A DNA stretch of 55,999 nucleotides from Chara braunii. Its lineage: Eukaryota > Streptophyta > Charophyceae > Charales > Characeae. The stretch's first letter is position 1. Every line of letters starts with the position of its first letter. Both the position numbers and the translations under genes were made by a program. Positions 38,203-50,800 of this stretch are shown here, one piece after another. The stretch lies in NCBI GenBank assembly GCA_003427395.1, contig BFEA01000164.1, forward strand, positions 2,660,448 to 2,716,446. The letters run 5' to 3'. The notes beneath the pieces are model-generated. The model saw only the letters and a list, made by a program, of their open reading frames with translations, ran no database searches and was not told where the DNA came from.

Positions 38203-41200
38203 TATGGCAGAGGTTGCAGGCCAGTGTCTAGTTAGTTGTCAGGAGAATGCCTATGTTAGAGTCTCTCTAGGCACTTCCCTCACAGATCTGGCAAAAGAGT
38301 TGAAAGAGAGGATGCCGACCTGGGCCAAAATGAAGAAAGAGAGTAAGGGACAACTAGTTCTAGTAGATTTAGAAGTTTTCAGGAGCAGAGTAGGGGCCCT
38401 TACAGATACAGGGGCTACGCATCGTTATATCAGTTGTAGAGCGTTGAAGAAGCTGAGGCTAGGTTTGAAAGTCCAGAAATTGGAAGACCCCATAGTTAGT
38501 AACCTCGCAGACAATCGCACGATGCGTGTCGAGGATTATGTAGAGGGAGTCCAGGCGTATCTTCGCCTAGAAAAGGACGGGAAGGTGGAGAAAGTTCTCC
38601 ATTCCCTGACTCTCCTCGTAGAAGATTGCCTAGATGCCTAGAAGGTGTCGATATAGTCCTAGGAAAGGATTGGGGAGAGGCAGCAGGGGCCACACTCCAC
38701 TTAGGAGAGCATGAGTGTAGGCTCCCTAGTCCGTCAGGCGAGGTCAAGATTGCCTGCCTGTTCCATGTGTCAGGAGTAGACAACACCCTGGCACATTGCT
38801 GTCTCAGTGCTCCCGCGTTCGCGCGATTAGTGAGAAAGGAGCAATTAGAGGAGCATGTCTTCATAGCCTACGTGAGGCCTGTCACTCAGCCTAAAGAGGA
38901 TAAGCGAATGGACCCAACTATTGCCAAGCTGCTGGAAGAGTTTAAAGACTTAGCAGAGCCGCCGACAGGAGTAGTGCCGCGACCGATCCAACATCGTATA
39001 GAGATAGAACTTGGCAATAAAACTCCTAAGGGTGCAATTTGCAGAATGTCCCCAAGGGAGTTAGAGGAGTTGGACGAGCTCCTCGAAAAGGGTTGGATTA
39101 AGCCCAGTTCGTCTCCTTTCGGAGCACCTGTTCTGTTTGTCCCCCCAAAGGATGGAGAGTTGCGTATGTGTATCGATTATAGGGGTCTGAATGCCATTAC
39201 AGTGAAGAATGCTGAGCGGCTGCCTAGGATAGCCGATCTTTTGGATTGGGTGCAGGGCTGCAGATATTTCTCGAAGATAGATTTGAAGTCCGGATCATCA
39301 GATAGAAGTCCATCCTGATGACCAGTACAAGATTGCTTTCCATACTAGATATGGGCACTACGAATTCATCGTGATGCCCTTTGGACTGACATATGCGCCA
39401 ACCACATTGCAATGTTGTATGAATGATGCGTTTAGGCCTTGGTCAGATAGGTTTGTTGTAGTCTACCTAGATGATATACTAGTTTTCAGTAAGACCCTCC
39501 AAGAGCATCAGGGTCATTTGAGGCAGGTCTTGGAAAAGTTGAGAGAGACTAACTTCAAGATCAATGCGAAGAAGTGCGAGTGGGCCAAGACACAAGTCTT
39601 GTTCTTGGGCCACGTCCTAGATGGAGATGGCATTAAGCCTGAGGATAGCAAGATAGCAGCGATTAGAGATTTGCCGACGCCCCACACGATGGTAGAATTG
39701 CGGTTGTTTCTAGGCCTAGCTAATTATTATAGGAAGTTCGTAAGGAACTTCTCTACCATCGCCGCTCCCCTTCGCAGGTTGCTCAAGAAAGATGCAATTT
39801 GGCAATCGGACAAAGATTGTACATCCGCTCTTAAGAAGTTAAAGCGAGCGTTGATAGAGTACCCTGTCCTCAAGGTTGCAGATCCGTCCTTGCCATTTGT
39901 CGTCACCACGTACGCAAGTCAGTATGGTATAGGCGCCGTGTTGCAGCAAGACGACGACAATGGCTATAGACCCGTAGAGTTTATGTCAGCGAGGATGCCT
40001 TCAGAGAAAGTAGCTACCTCGACTTACGAGAGAGAACTTTACGCTCTCAGGCAAGCCTTAGAGCACTGGAAGCATTATCTGCTTGGGAGGCACTTCAAAG
40101 TTTATTCAGACCACGAGACTCTTAGGTGGCTGAAAACGCAGGCCAAGATGATACCTAAGCTAACTAGGTGGGCGGCTGAGATAGACCAGTATGACTTTGA
40201 GCTCAAACCAGTCAAGGGCAAGTATAACGTAGCTGCGGATGCTCTAGGTAGGAGATCAGATTACTTTGGAGCTATAGTTCACTATTTGGATATAGGGAGA
40301 GACCTGCAAGAGAAAGTAAGACATACGTATGTGCGAGACCCTATTTGTAGTGACCTTCTCAAGAAAGTTAAAGAGGCACCAGAGACTGAACCACATTACC
40401 GCACTACAGAGGGTTTACTATTTGAGAAGACCAACGTAGTAGACCGTAGTTTGATCCTAGGAGAATGCCACGACACCAAGGCACATTTCGGTTGGCAAAA
40501 GACTCTAGCCAATTTGATGCAGGCGTATACTTGGCCAGGAATGAAAGCCGACTGCATATAGTATGTTCGCAGTTGCGAAGTCTGTCAGAGGAATAAGACA
40601 ACTATGCGTGCCCCTCTAGGTCTTCTTCGACCGGTGCCTATACCTGATCAATCTGGCGATTTAGTATCCAACGATTTCATGGATGCTAGTGTCAAGAGTA
40701 AGCATGGCAAGAGCCAAGTCATGGTAACAGTGGATAGATTTAGCAAGTGCGCTGTTTTTGTTCCCTTACCCGCAGAAGCCCGTACAGAGTAATTCAAAAG
40801 TTTTTTGACTTTTGGGTTTGTGATCACGGGATCCCATTGTCCATAGTTAGTGATAGGGACACCCGGCTTACAAGTCAGAACTGGCAGGAGTTAATGAGAG
40901 TATACGGCTCAAAGTTGTTGATGTTGCTTAGCCGTCACCTAGAGACTATCGGTCAGACCGAGCAGATGAATAAGATCCTGCAGCAAGCTCGTTGTATGTA
41001 CATTAGACCAGATCAAGTCAACTGGGACGAGATGTTGCCCAAGGTAGCCAGTGCATATAACAACAACGTGCAGCTAGCCACTTGTCGTACTCCCAATGAG
41101 CTGCATAAGTCTTGTAGACCGCGCAGACCGTTTGAAGGACTATATCGGGATCAAATTCATTGGCTACCGCCCGGTACTAGGGAGTTTGCTATACAACATG

Positions 41201-41757
41201 AAAAGGAGTTAGCTACCGTTGTTAAGAACCTCAGGAAGGCCCAACACCGAACGATAGAGCAGGCTAACAAGCATCGTCGCCCGTCGCAGTTTCAAGTAGG
41301 CGACCTAGTCTTGGTCAAATCCATGGAGTTTGCTCCTGAGGAAAACATTTTGCAGAAGTTACTGCCAGCGTACAGGGGACCATGACCAGTTCTAGAGGCA
41401 AAGGGCGGAGAGGATGGGCCGTCCTATACAGTAGAGATCCCAACACACCTCCACACCTACCCTGTGTCCCATGCGTCAAAGTTGTTGCCGTGTGTCACAA
41501 GTCAACAATTTCCATCAAGAAGATCCATGATCCCTCCGGACATGGATGGAAGATATGACACTGAGGGCTTTGTAGGTGAAGACGTATTCAGAACAGGAGG
41601 TAGACGTCGTCCACAAAAACAATATAAGGTCCGATTTTCTTATCAGGAACCCGAGGACGATCGCTGGTTTACTAGAACTGAACTTCTAGAAACAGCTCCC
41701 AACCTAGTTAGGGCCTACGAGAGAGAAAGGAAAGGTAAAAATCCGGTCTTGGATTGA
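38203..41757 (+). pseudogene. Element 2 pol: protease-RT-RNase H-integrase-chromodomain, broken
   Basis: Two frames alternate: 38203-38640, 38626-39318, 39371-40792, 40747-41757. Frameshifts lie near 38630, 39310 and 40790, with stops at about 40559 and at 41383-41385 (TGG to TGA in RGP*PVL). Domains: protease with DTG (LTDTGATHRYIS) near 38405; RT about 39070-39560 with VVYLDDILVFSK near 39460; RNase H about 39900-40260; integrase zinc finger (HDTKAHFGW ... CEVCQRN) about 40465-40590 and core with VDRFSK, SDRDTR and QTEQMN about 40640-40970; GxPSQFQVGDLV about 41280; chromodomain-like KQYKVRFSYQEPEDDRWFT about 41620-41680. It keeps the integrase segment that element 1 lost. Confidence 0.88.
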
Positions 41758-41781
41758 ATTATTATCGGAGGATCTCGAATT

Positions 41782-41795
41782 TAGGCCGGCGGGAG
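41782..41795 (+). promoter_or_regulatory. Element 2 polypurine-tract-like site
   Basis: TAGGCCGGCGGGAG immediately before the 3' LTR start TGAAACGG at 41796, matching the same position in elements 1 and 3. Confidence 0.6.
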
Positions 41796-42716
41796 TGAAA
41801 CGGTATTCACCTGGTAGCAGTAGCGAATGCAGATCCCAGGGCTCGAGACCTAGTTCTTACCTTACCTGTGTACAGTACCTGTGTCCACCCCAAGAGTTGA
41901 ACCGGTGACCTGTGTATTCGCAACAGTTGGTAGGCTGTCATAGGTCTGTAGGTCGTAGGGGTCCGATCTGTAGACCTGTCGGATAGAGGTCTTAGTGTGT
42001 TCTAGAAGTCCTAGCTGTAGCTCTTTTGAAAGGTCAAGTTCGTAGCTGCTACAGTCCTGAAAGGTCTAGGTTGTAGCTGCTACAGTGTCGAAGGGCCAAG
42101 TCCACAGACTTCTGGAAGGTCCGAAAGTGGCCCTTCCATCGTTGCTTACAGCAGACTGGAGGCAAGTGGGCAAGCGGTGAAGTCCACCCTTGCTGAGTCA
42201 GCGATAACGGTCCCAGTCAGTCCTAGTCCAGTCAAGCAAGTACTGTGTGGGACTGTGTGCGCCAAGGGGCATGGGAAAGGGGCAGACCAACGAGTTACAG
42301 AAGTATAAATCAAGAGGCAGCACCCAGCCATTCATTCATTCCTGCGTAAGCCATGAGGAAGCGCTGCTTGAGCGACTTGTGCGAGGTGGTCTGCAGAGTG
42401 CCCGAAGACGAAGTGGGCTGAAGGGATAGTTAGCCATAGCTAGTGAGAGACGAGTGTGTTAGTAGTAGTGTGTGTGTGTGTGTGTGGGATATCCAGGGTG
42501 ATCCAGAGTGAGTGAGTGCGAACAGTGGTGTTGGACAGAGTGACGAGAGTTGGGTGGTACAGGCGCTGATGCGCCATAGCCTGTTGAAAAGAGCTTGTAT
42601 CTGAACTGTGTTTTCGACTTCCATATCTCTGAGCTTTGAGTGGGCGCTGTGCGCCAGTGTGATTTGCCATCTGTTTGCATGAGTGCGAAGTGGGAAAGAA
42701 AGCGAGTCTGATTGCA
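41796..42716 (+). mobile_element. Element 2 3' LTR
   Basis: 921 bp from TGAAACGG to GAGTCTGATTGCA. The ends are defined by TG...CA and by the point where similarity to the element 1 LTR stops. A TATA-like GTATAAATCAAGAGGCAGC lies at about 42302-42320. It contains CTACAGTCCTGAAAGGTC-type short repeats at 42000-42120. Confidence 0.8.
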
Positions 42717-43638
42717 GTTGCTCACTTAGCTACGCCCAGTTGGTCTCTGCATGTGATTCTCCGGGCTTGGATGCAGTACTCACCAAATGTGCAGAATTAG
42801 AATGAATCGTCTGCTAGAACGTGAATAATACGCTGTCGTATGTTTTGTCTTTTGTGCACGTGGTGAGTAGAGGCTCTTAGGGCCATTGCAAATGTGCAGA
42901 ATTAGAATGAATCTTCTGCTAAAACGTGGAATAATACGCGGCCATATGTTTTGTCTTTTGTGCATGTGTGTGAGTAGAGGGCCTTAGGGCCACTGCACGT
43001 ATTCCTAAGAAAAGAAAAACAAGAAAATAAAAGAAAAACTAAAAAAGAAAAGAAAAACGAGAAAACAGAGAATTAGTGGCCCATAACTGTGATGGACAGA
43101 CCTGAATTCGAATCCAAACTAACATTCTCGGCCCACGCAGGCAAACTGAAAGTTTTATGTCATCTCTGCTCCACGAGGGGTCCTTGCTAATTCGTAGGGG
43201 TCCTTCGGGAATGAGACTGGACACAATTAGGACATGCACACCCACACGGACACACATGTGCTCACAGTGTTGGGGTATGGGGTGGCCCCAACTTTTCACC
43301 CTCTTGCAGTTTGTTTGATTTTTAGAAGCAAGGGGCATGTTTGGCCACCCCACCCTGTCCTTTCTCTTTTTTTTTTTTTTTTTTTTTTTTGGTGATGTAC
43401 CGCATCACGTGCGCGTGTGTGCATGCGCGTGCGCTCTGCGCCGCATGAGCCGCGATCCCGCGCACTGAATGCGCCGCAAGTATGATAATAATAGTACAGA
43501 CGAGGCTGGCTTGCTCTGCATTACCGGGCCACAGGGGTGGGTTGTAGGCACTGCGGCTCTGTTGATGCAATCAGGACGTTGGATACAAGGGAGGGAAGGT
43601 TCCAATTGGTGCTCGAATATCATTATTATTATTTCCAT
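42717..43638. other. Gene-free spacer between elements 2 and 3
   Basis: Holds a 105-bp tandem duplication (42785-42999), an A/G-rich stretch (43008-43068), a T-rich run at about 43367-43390, and GCGC/TGCG-rich DNA at 43405-43475. No gene supported. Confidence 0.6.
42785..42999. repeat. 105-bp tandem duplication
   Basis: AAATGTGCAGAATTAGAATG starts copies at 42785 and 42890. Both include TATGTTTTGTCTTTTGTGCA and end in TTAGGGCCAYTGCA. A few substitutions separate them. Confidence 0.9.
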
Positions 43639-44807
43639 TTAAAGGGCCTTTACCCGATGCAGGCCACAGGCCTTGTAAAGGTAAAGCAGCGTGAAAGGGT
43701 ATCTCGCCAGGGCTCAGAAACGTGAAAGCAGGTCAAAGGTCAAGTTCTCTATCAACGGGCACATCCAAATCTAAAGCAAAGGACATTGTCAAAAGACTTA
43801 CNTGTTCACCAGGAGATGTGCATGTCATGTCTGTTCGGAATAGGGTGTGTCTTTGCGTGCAGTCAGTGCACCTGTTCGTGCAAAGAAGAGTGTCTATTCA
43901 CACCTTGGGATTGTTTGTTCACGCGGTGAGTGTGTCTGTTCGTCTAAAGATGTGCCTGTCCGAAAGTAAGTCAATAGGTATAGTCCCAGTTCTGGTCTAA
44001 GTCAAGGGGGCAGTCCAGATCCATACTTTCAAGTCCAAATCTAGTCCGAAAGGCCTCAGCAGCAGTTGAACTTCATTGGGACTGTACTGGGACACATGCA
44101 ATGCAGGGTCTGGGACAAAGGAAGGCCTGGAGCAGCCAATGCAGACCCAGCGAGGAAAGGCCAGCACTATAAAGAAAGCAGCCAGCCTCATTCCTTGCCA
44201 GATCTCCACTGGCATTCTGTGAGTGGAAGTGCTGGAGCACTTCTGCACCAGTCAGGAGGAGCAGTGCTGGAGGATGAAGATGCGCTGGGAGAAGGAAGAA
44301 GACTGTGCGCTGGGAAAGAATGCAGCCGTAGCTGCCCAGCGAGTTAGTATAGACTTAGAGGGTTAGTGGTAGACAGCTATGAGTAGTATTCAGAGTAGAT
44401 CCTCACGAGTAAAGAGTGTGTATGCATCGTAGGAGGAAGGGACCGAGGCAGAGAGTGTTCATTCAAGGCTTGGCTATGGAAGATACTTACCTGAGTTGGA
44501 TGTGACCTGCAGAGGTGGCGCTGACGAGTGGTGACCACATTGATGACTTGGAGACAATCTGTAGAAGTAGCGCTGATGTATTGGGAGTCATGTTGATGAG
44601 TTGATGCTGGATTGGCATTGCGCCGATGAGCGTTGGACTCAGGGAACTATGAAACTCTTTGTAATCATATTTTTGATAATATAAGCTGTGAAACTCGGTT
44701 TTCTTCTCATCTACCTTTGTCTATCTTGTGAGACTACTGATCATTGTGTGCGAGTATGATGCATGACATATACACACTGGCGTGAGATGGTCCCCAGGAC
44801 CCATGCA
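43639..44807 (+). mobile_element. Element 3 5' LTR
   Basis: Begins TTAAAGGGCCTTTACCCG (expected TG is mutated) and ends GGACCCATGCA. One N lies at 43802. It contains a CACTATAAAGAAAGC TATA-like site near 44165 and two ACTTACCT motifs. Confidence 0.9.
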
Positions 44808-44811
44808 AATT

Positions 44812-44823
44812 TGGTATTGGAGC
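44812..44823 (+). promoter_or_regulatory. Element 3 primer binding site (initiator tRNA-Met-like)
   Basis: TGGTATTGGAGC lies 4 nt after the 5' LTR and matches 10 of 12 bases of TGGTATCAGAGC, the common plant retrotransposon primer site complementary to initiator tRNA-Met. Confidence 0.75.
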
Positions 44824-45773
44824 AGATGCTCGCTGTACTCATAGCGCTGGCATAGTCAAGGCCGACGAGAAGATGTGGTGATGGAGGATAAGTGAAGAGG
44901 GAGGAAGAGAAGAGGTGTTGGATAGTGGGGGAAGCAGGCCGAAGAAGAAGAGGTGAGAGTTACTTACCTGGAGCGTGCGGAGCGTCATGGAGCATCACCG
45001 GCGGTATCTTCAAGAAGAGAGAAGCACTATCTGGATCTGGATCGTCCTAGAGTCTAGATGGTCCAAGTGCGATGTGTCAGGGCCTGGTCACACTAGATTA
45101 GGTGGTCCAATGTTCTGCGGGTAGGAGTAGACTTCTCTCCTACCCCTCTCGATAGGCAGGCTGGGTATTGTCATTAGGGACTAAGGATCGATGTCCGAAG
45201 TGGCTATCTGCCATGTCAGATTGGAAGCACCAAGCAGCCCAAGCACTGTGATGAGTATCTACAGGGCCAGTTAAGCCCGAAAGAAAGAAACGAAGTATTT
45301 CTGCCTGGTTGGATAAGCGAACTATCTGCATCTGACCTTCTGCGCTGTACTCCATACCTGCATCAGACAACCAGCCAGTTAGTATTAAAAAAATAATAAT
45401 ATATCAAGGGAAGCAAGACATCAGAAACACATTGCCAAAGGTTTGATCCAGGGAGCCAGACAGCATATCAAAAAAAAAAAAAAGAGTATACATATCCAAA
45501 CAGTAAGCTTGTCTTAGTTTGATCTGTTGTTATCCTACGCAGCACCTTCTGCAATCAAAAAAAAAAAAAAAAGTACAGTACTCCATTCACCGCGGATCAA
45601 GAACTGAGTCCGTAAGTGGGATAGTACTGTGGTGATCCGACGGAGGGTCCCCTGTGCCAGTCGTCATCATGGATGACTATCCCATCCAGGGCCTGTTGGC
45701 CCTTTTTGTCTTGTTGGGGCCGCTGTTCCGGCTCATGTTCCCATTGGGGTTCGGGCGTGTATGCGCGTCCCGC
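44824..45773 (+). other. Element 3 untranslated leader
   Basis: About 950 bp between the primer site and gag. It has one ACTTACCT motif (44962) and A-rich runs at 45470 and 45557. An antisense open frame at 45140-45370 has no supporting features. Confidence 0.65.
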
Positions 45774-47804
45774 ATGTTCATGCGATCAGGAAAAGTAAAG
45801 CCTGGGCCCACACCTGCGGAATAGGCAGAAGTAGACTGCAAGCTGGCAGAGAAGAAGAAGGAAAAGGAAGCCAAAAATAAACAAAAAGAAGAGGAAGCAA
45901 TGAGAAAAATGAAAGAGAAGATGGATAAGGAATTGGAAGAAAAGTTGAAGAGTATACGAGAAGAAGAAGAAAAAGAAGAAGAAGAACAGGAAGAAGGAGA
46001 AGTCTTGCAAAGACGTCGTCATCTTGATATACCGGAGAGTAGTACAGTCAGTCGGCTTCCTGTTGAACCATTAGATTGGGCTGGACAATACTACTACTCC
46101 AGTGAGCCATTAAAGGAATCTGATGAAGAACGGGTAAGTTCATTGCCAAGTTGGCCACTGTAACAGATACCGTTGAACGAAATCTGATGTTGGAGGAGAA
46201 AAGGGCTGAACTAGATAGCAGGCTGTTGACCGCTAGATGGCAAGAGGTGGAAGAAATAAAAAGGTTGCAGGTAGAAGGGGAAAAATTGCAGAAGGTTTTA
46301 GAAGCGCAAAAAGACAAACCCTCTGCAACAGAAGAACAGCTTGCTCTCCTCAAAGAGACTGTCCTCAACACAAGGCAGGATATGGCTTTAATGCGGCAAA
46401 CCATACAAAGAGTGGAAACACATCGGGTTGAATTTGAAAATGTCTGGAATAACTTCTTGGAAAAGTCAGCCAAGGACGTTGACCAGCATGTCTAGACTTA
46501 TATCCGGGCCTTGGATGAACATGTCACTAAGATTTTCACTCCCGAAGTCATAGAAAAGATAGTAAAGGGCGCTGGAGGCGGAGGAGGAGATGGTGATGAC
46601 GATGGCGATGACGAGAAGAAGGGGAAAAAAAGGGGGGATCCAAAAGAAAAACTTCCTCTGGAAACCGGGCAGGTTAGCAAGATAAAACTTAAACTGCCGT
46701 GGACATATAATGGAAAGAAGAAGGAAAGTGTTCTGCATTGGGCGGCAGCTATTGAAACCTGTGTATGGACAACGAATTCCATACTGGGACAGGATACTAA
46801 TGGCAACTTCATGTATGGGAGGCGACGCCATGAGCTTTGCCATCTCGCTGCAAAAGGAAGCGGGATGCAGCTCAATGGTAGAGTATTCGCAACAGACCCG
46901 TATTGAGGATTTCCTTAAAGCGATAAGAGAGAGATTTGAGGACAAGAACTTGGCAAGACGCACCGAAATGTTGATCCTCAACCTCCCTGACAGGAAGTGG
47001 AAAAACACTTTTGCCTTGAAGGCGACTATGGATGAGCTATTGCAAAGCCCTGACGATGGGCTGACGCCTGCGCAAATCTTGAATAGTTTTGCACGAGCAC
47101 TTCCTGATCCCCTAAGAACATAACTCTATCCCCGTGTCAAAGAAGATGGTATGACATACGAGAAGTTCGGCAAGATCGCAATAGATCATGTCGGCATCCT
47201 CGCTGAAGCCAATTACTGCCACTACTGGAAAGATCTGCAAGCGGGTAAGAAGTGGCAAAACCGCACCATCTCAGGATCTATACGTGGGAAAGACAGCCTC
47301 CTTCTAACCTTCGAGGAAGGAGGCGTCGAGACCATTTCATGGGATCAAGTAGACTATGGTCTCGATGAACTCAACAAACCGGTAACTCAGGAGGGGAGTT
47401 ACGCGGCTGTTGCAGCCCGCGGGGGAGGGCGTCAAGGAAAGGGCGTGGCCGAGGAAGAGGTCGCGGCCTTGGTGGACGAGGATTCGACACCCAGAGGGGT
47501 GGTGGTGAAGGAAGCCACTACGTGGGAGGAAGGGGAAATGGTCCCTCACAAGGTGGCCGTGGTTCTTACTCCACCTGGGGTAGAGGAAGAGGCATGTGGT
47601 ACAATAAGTGGGGTAAACCATACCCACCGCATCCAGGCCTTGGAAAGACTTGGGAATTACAGAAAGACTTGGGAAGACTTGGGAATCACAGAAAAAGTTT
47701 GGGCGGAGAGAAAGAAAGCAGACCAGTGCCTCGAATGTGGGGACCCCGACCACATTGTCCCCTATTGCCCTGACTGTAAGGGGGCAAAAGGGAACAGCCA
47801 GTAG
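45774..47804 (+). pseudogene. Element 3 gag, broken
   Basis: ATGs at 45774 and 45780 (MRSGKVKPGPTPAE, resembling the TRSGKS start of the element 2 gag), then TAG after 14 codons, a Lys/Glu-rich coiled coil (about 45840-46160), a shift to a second frame (46151-46906) with a TAG at about 46493, and a shift back at about 46710. The core gag is at 46900-47250 (TRIEDFLKAIRERFEDKN, KWKNTFALKATMDEL) with a TAA at about 47121, followed by a Gly/Arg-rich tail and an intact zinc knuckle CLECGDPDHIVPYC near 47728-47770. Frame ends at 47804. The reading then moves by one frame into pol. Confidence 0.84.
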
Positions 47805-50800
47805 AGGCGCCAGTTGCCTCTACCGGAGCTTCGAATGTTGAAAAACCAGAATCCTCTCATTCGAAGGCTCCAGTGGCAGAAACTGAAGAGGAAGAAAGTC
47901 CCCATCTAGTGCACTGTCCAGAAGTGGCAAACGTATGCATCTCTCTAGATGGATCCCTCGCTGGCGTGGGTGATGAGTTGGCCGCCCGTCGCCAAGCCTG
48001 GACTGAAATGCGAAAAAAGAAAGGACAACTAATAATTGCAGATCTTGAAATGAACAGAGTAAGAGTTGGAGGTATGATAGATAGTGGGTCTACACGCAGT
48101 TATATTAGTAAGAAAGGGTTGCAAAAAGTGCGTCTTGGGCTTAAAGTTAAGAAGTTAAATGAGCCCATTGTAAGTAAGTTAGCTAGTAGCAGTGAAACCG
48201 TTATGGATCGATACGTTGAGGGGGTTCAGGTATACTTTCGGCTGGAGGCAGAGGGGAAGGTGGAACGTGTTCTCCACTCTCTGACCTTCCTGGTGGAGGA
48301 TAACTTGCCCTTTGATGTATTGTTAGGAATAGATTGGGGTGAGGCTGCAAGTGCGGATCTGAAATTAAGAGAGCGTGAATGTTGGCTCCCAAGTCCGCAA
48401 GGAGGTAAGAAGAAAATTCGTCTCTATCATGAATCTGGAAAGGAAAGCAACCTAACTCACTGTTGCATGAGTGCCCCAGCGTTCGCTCGCCATGCAAAGA
48501 AACACAACTTGTATGACCAAGTCTTTGTTGCATATGTGCGCCCGGTACTGGAAGGGGAAAATAAGGAAGAAGTCCGATCTCAAGAAATTGAAAGGATCTT
48601 AAAAGAGTTCGCAGATGTGGCTGAAGCCCCAAGCGGTGTGGTGGAAAGACCAATCCGCCACCACATTGATATCATTCCAGGGAGCGCGCCCCCAAAGGGG
48701 CCTATCTATCGTATGTCGCCCCAGGAATTGGATGAACTGCGAACCCAACTCGATGAGTTGTTGAAAAATGGATGGATTAGACCTAGCTCCTCGCCCTATG
48801 GTGCGCCTGTGCTCTTTGTGCCTAAAAAAGACGGCGGCGTTCGCATGTGTATAGATTATAGGAGGTTAAATGATATAACAATAAAAAATGTTGAACCATT
48901 ACCGTGAATAGATGATTTGCTGGATCGCGTGCAGGGTTGCAAAATATTTTCAAAGGTTGTTTAGAAATTCGGCTACCATTAGATTGAGCCGGAAAACCAA
49001 CATAAGACTGCCTTCAGGACAAGGTATGGGCACTATGAGTTTATAGTTTTTCCCTTTGGTCTCACGAATGCCCCTGCCACCTTCCAAAGAACGATGAACG
49101 AACTATTTCGTGAATGGCTTGACAAATTCGTTGTGATTTATCTCGATGATATTTTGAATTTTAGTAAAAACGAAAAAGAGCATGCTGAGCACCTTCGACT
49201 TGTGCTAAATAAACTACGAGAAGCACAACTCAAGATAAACCCAAAGAAGTGTGAATGGGCAAAGCATCAGGTTCTATATCTAGGACATGTGGTTGATGGG
49301 GATGGGGTCAAACCGGAAGATACGAAAATAGCAGCAATCAGAGATTGGCCGAACCCCCGCACCTTGACTGAGTTGCGGTCGTTCCTTGGGTTAGCCAACT
49401 ATTATCGCAAGTTTGTAAGACACTTTACAATAATAGCTTCTCCCCTTCGCAGGTTGCTCAAGAAAGAAGTAATTTGGAAGTGGGATTCAGGCAGCACGAT
49501 GTCCTTCAAGCGTTTGAAATAATGTTTGATTAATTATCCGGTTCTAAAGGTGGCAGACCCTTCCTTACCTTTCGTAGTCACAACTGATGCTAGTCAATAT
49601 GGCATAGGTGTTGTACTCCAGCAAGACGATGGACATGGATACAGACCTGTAGAGTTTATGCCTTGCCGGTTGCCTAATGAGAAAGTGATCACCTCGACGT
49701 ATGAAAGAGAGTTATATGCTCTTCGTGAGGCTCTCAATCATTGGCGACACTACCTTCTGGGAAGACATTTCAAGGTATACTCTGACCATGAGACACTTCG
49801 CTGGCTCAAAACGCAGGCTCGAATGACACCTAAGTTGACAAGGTGGGCTGCGGAAATTGATATGTTTGACTTTGAGCTAAAGCCAGTAAAGGGTAAGTAT
49901 AACGTTGTTGCTGATGCACTAAGTCGTAGATCAGACTTTTTCGGTGCTATTGTGACTTATTTAGATGTGGGTGCTGACCTACAAGAGAAGATTAGGAAGG
50001 CGTATTCCTCTGATCCTATCTATGGGACCATGATTAAGCAAGTACAAGAAAAACCAGCAGAGTTTCCTGATCATAAAGTTACTCAGTGTCTTTTGTTCGA
50101 ACGAACTGATGTGAATTATAGGCTGTGTGTACCAAGTAACGGAGAAATCAAGAGTATGATCTTGGGGGAATGCCATGATACAGAAGGCCATTTTGGGTGG
50201 AAGAAGACCTAAGGAACTTTGTTGCGTTTCTACACCAGGCCTCGAATGAAGGCAGACTTTATCGCGTATGTGCAAGGTTGTCAAGTATGCCAACGAAACA
50301 AAAGCACCACGCAATCGCCTCTTGGACTACTTAAGCCATTGCCTATCCCTACAGGCCCTGGAGACTCTGTCTCTATAGATTTCATGGATACTAAGGTGAA
50401 AAGCAGAAATGGGAAAACGCAGGTAATGGTCATAGTGGATAGATTCACTAAGTATGCTGTTTTTGTAGCTTTGCCTTCAGAAGCAAAGACTGATTTCGTA
50501 ATTGGAGAGTTCTTTAACCATTGGGTAAAAGATTTTGGACATCCCTTAACTATTGTAAGTGACAGAGATACCAGGTTCACAAGTGAACAATGGCAGCAAT
50601 TGATGAATGTATATGGATCTAAGTTGACTATGTCTTCAGGTAGACATCCTGAAACTAATGGCCAGATTGAGCAGATGAACAAGATATTGCGACAGACTTT
50701 ACGCATGTACATTCGTCCTGATCAAATTGACTGGGATGAACATCTTCCTAAAGTTGTTAGTGCCTACAATAACTCTGTACACCTGTCTACGTGTAAGACT

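Larger units (their letters stand above)
35023..42716 (+). mobile_element. Element 2: Ty3/gypsy chromovirus-like retrotransposon, plus strand
   Basis: Plus-strand partner of element 1, arranged head-to-head with it. Order: 5' leader with W-box array (35023-36114), gag (36115-38124), pol (38203-41757), PPT-like site, 3' LTR (41796-42716). It lacks the gag-pol insertion and the integrase deletion of element 1 but carries its own stops and frameshifts. Its 5' LTR is not seen and may lie in the N gap. Confidence 0.87.

Noticed and set aside
45140-45370. Antisense gene in the element 3 leader
   Set aside because: A single short open frame, no motif, and placed inside the untranslated leader of the retrotransposon.
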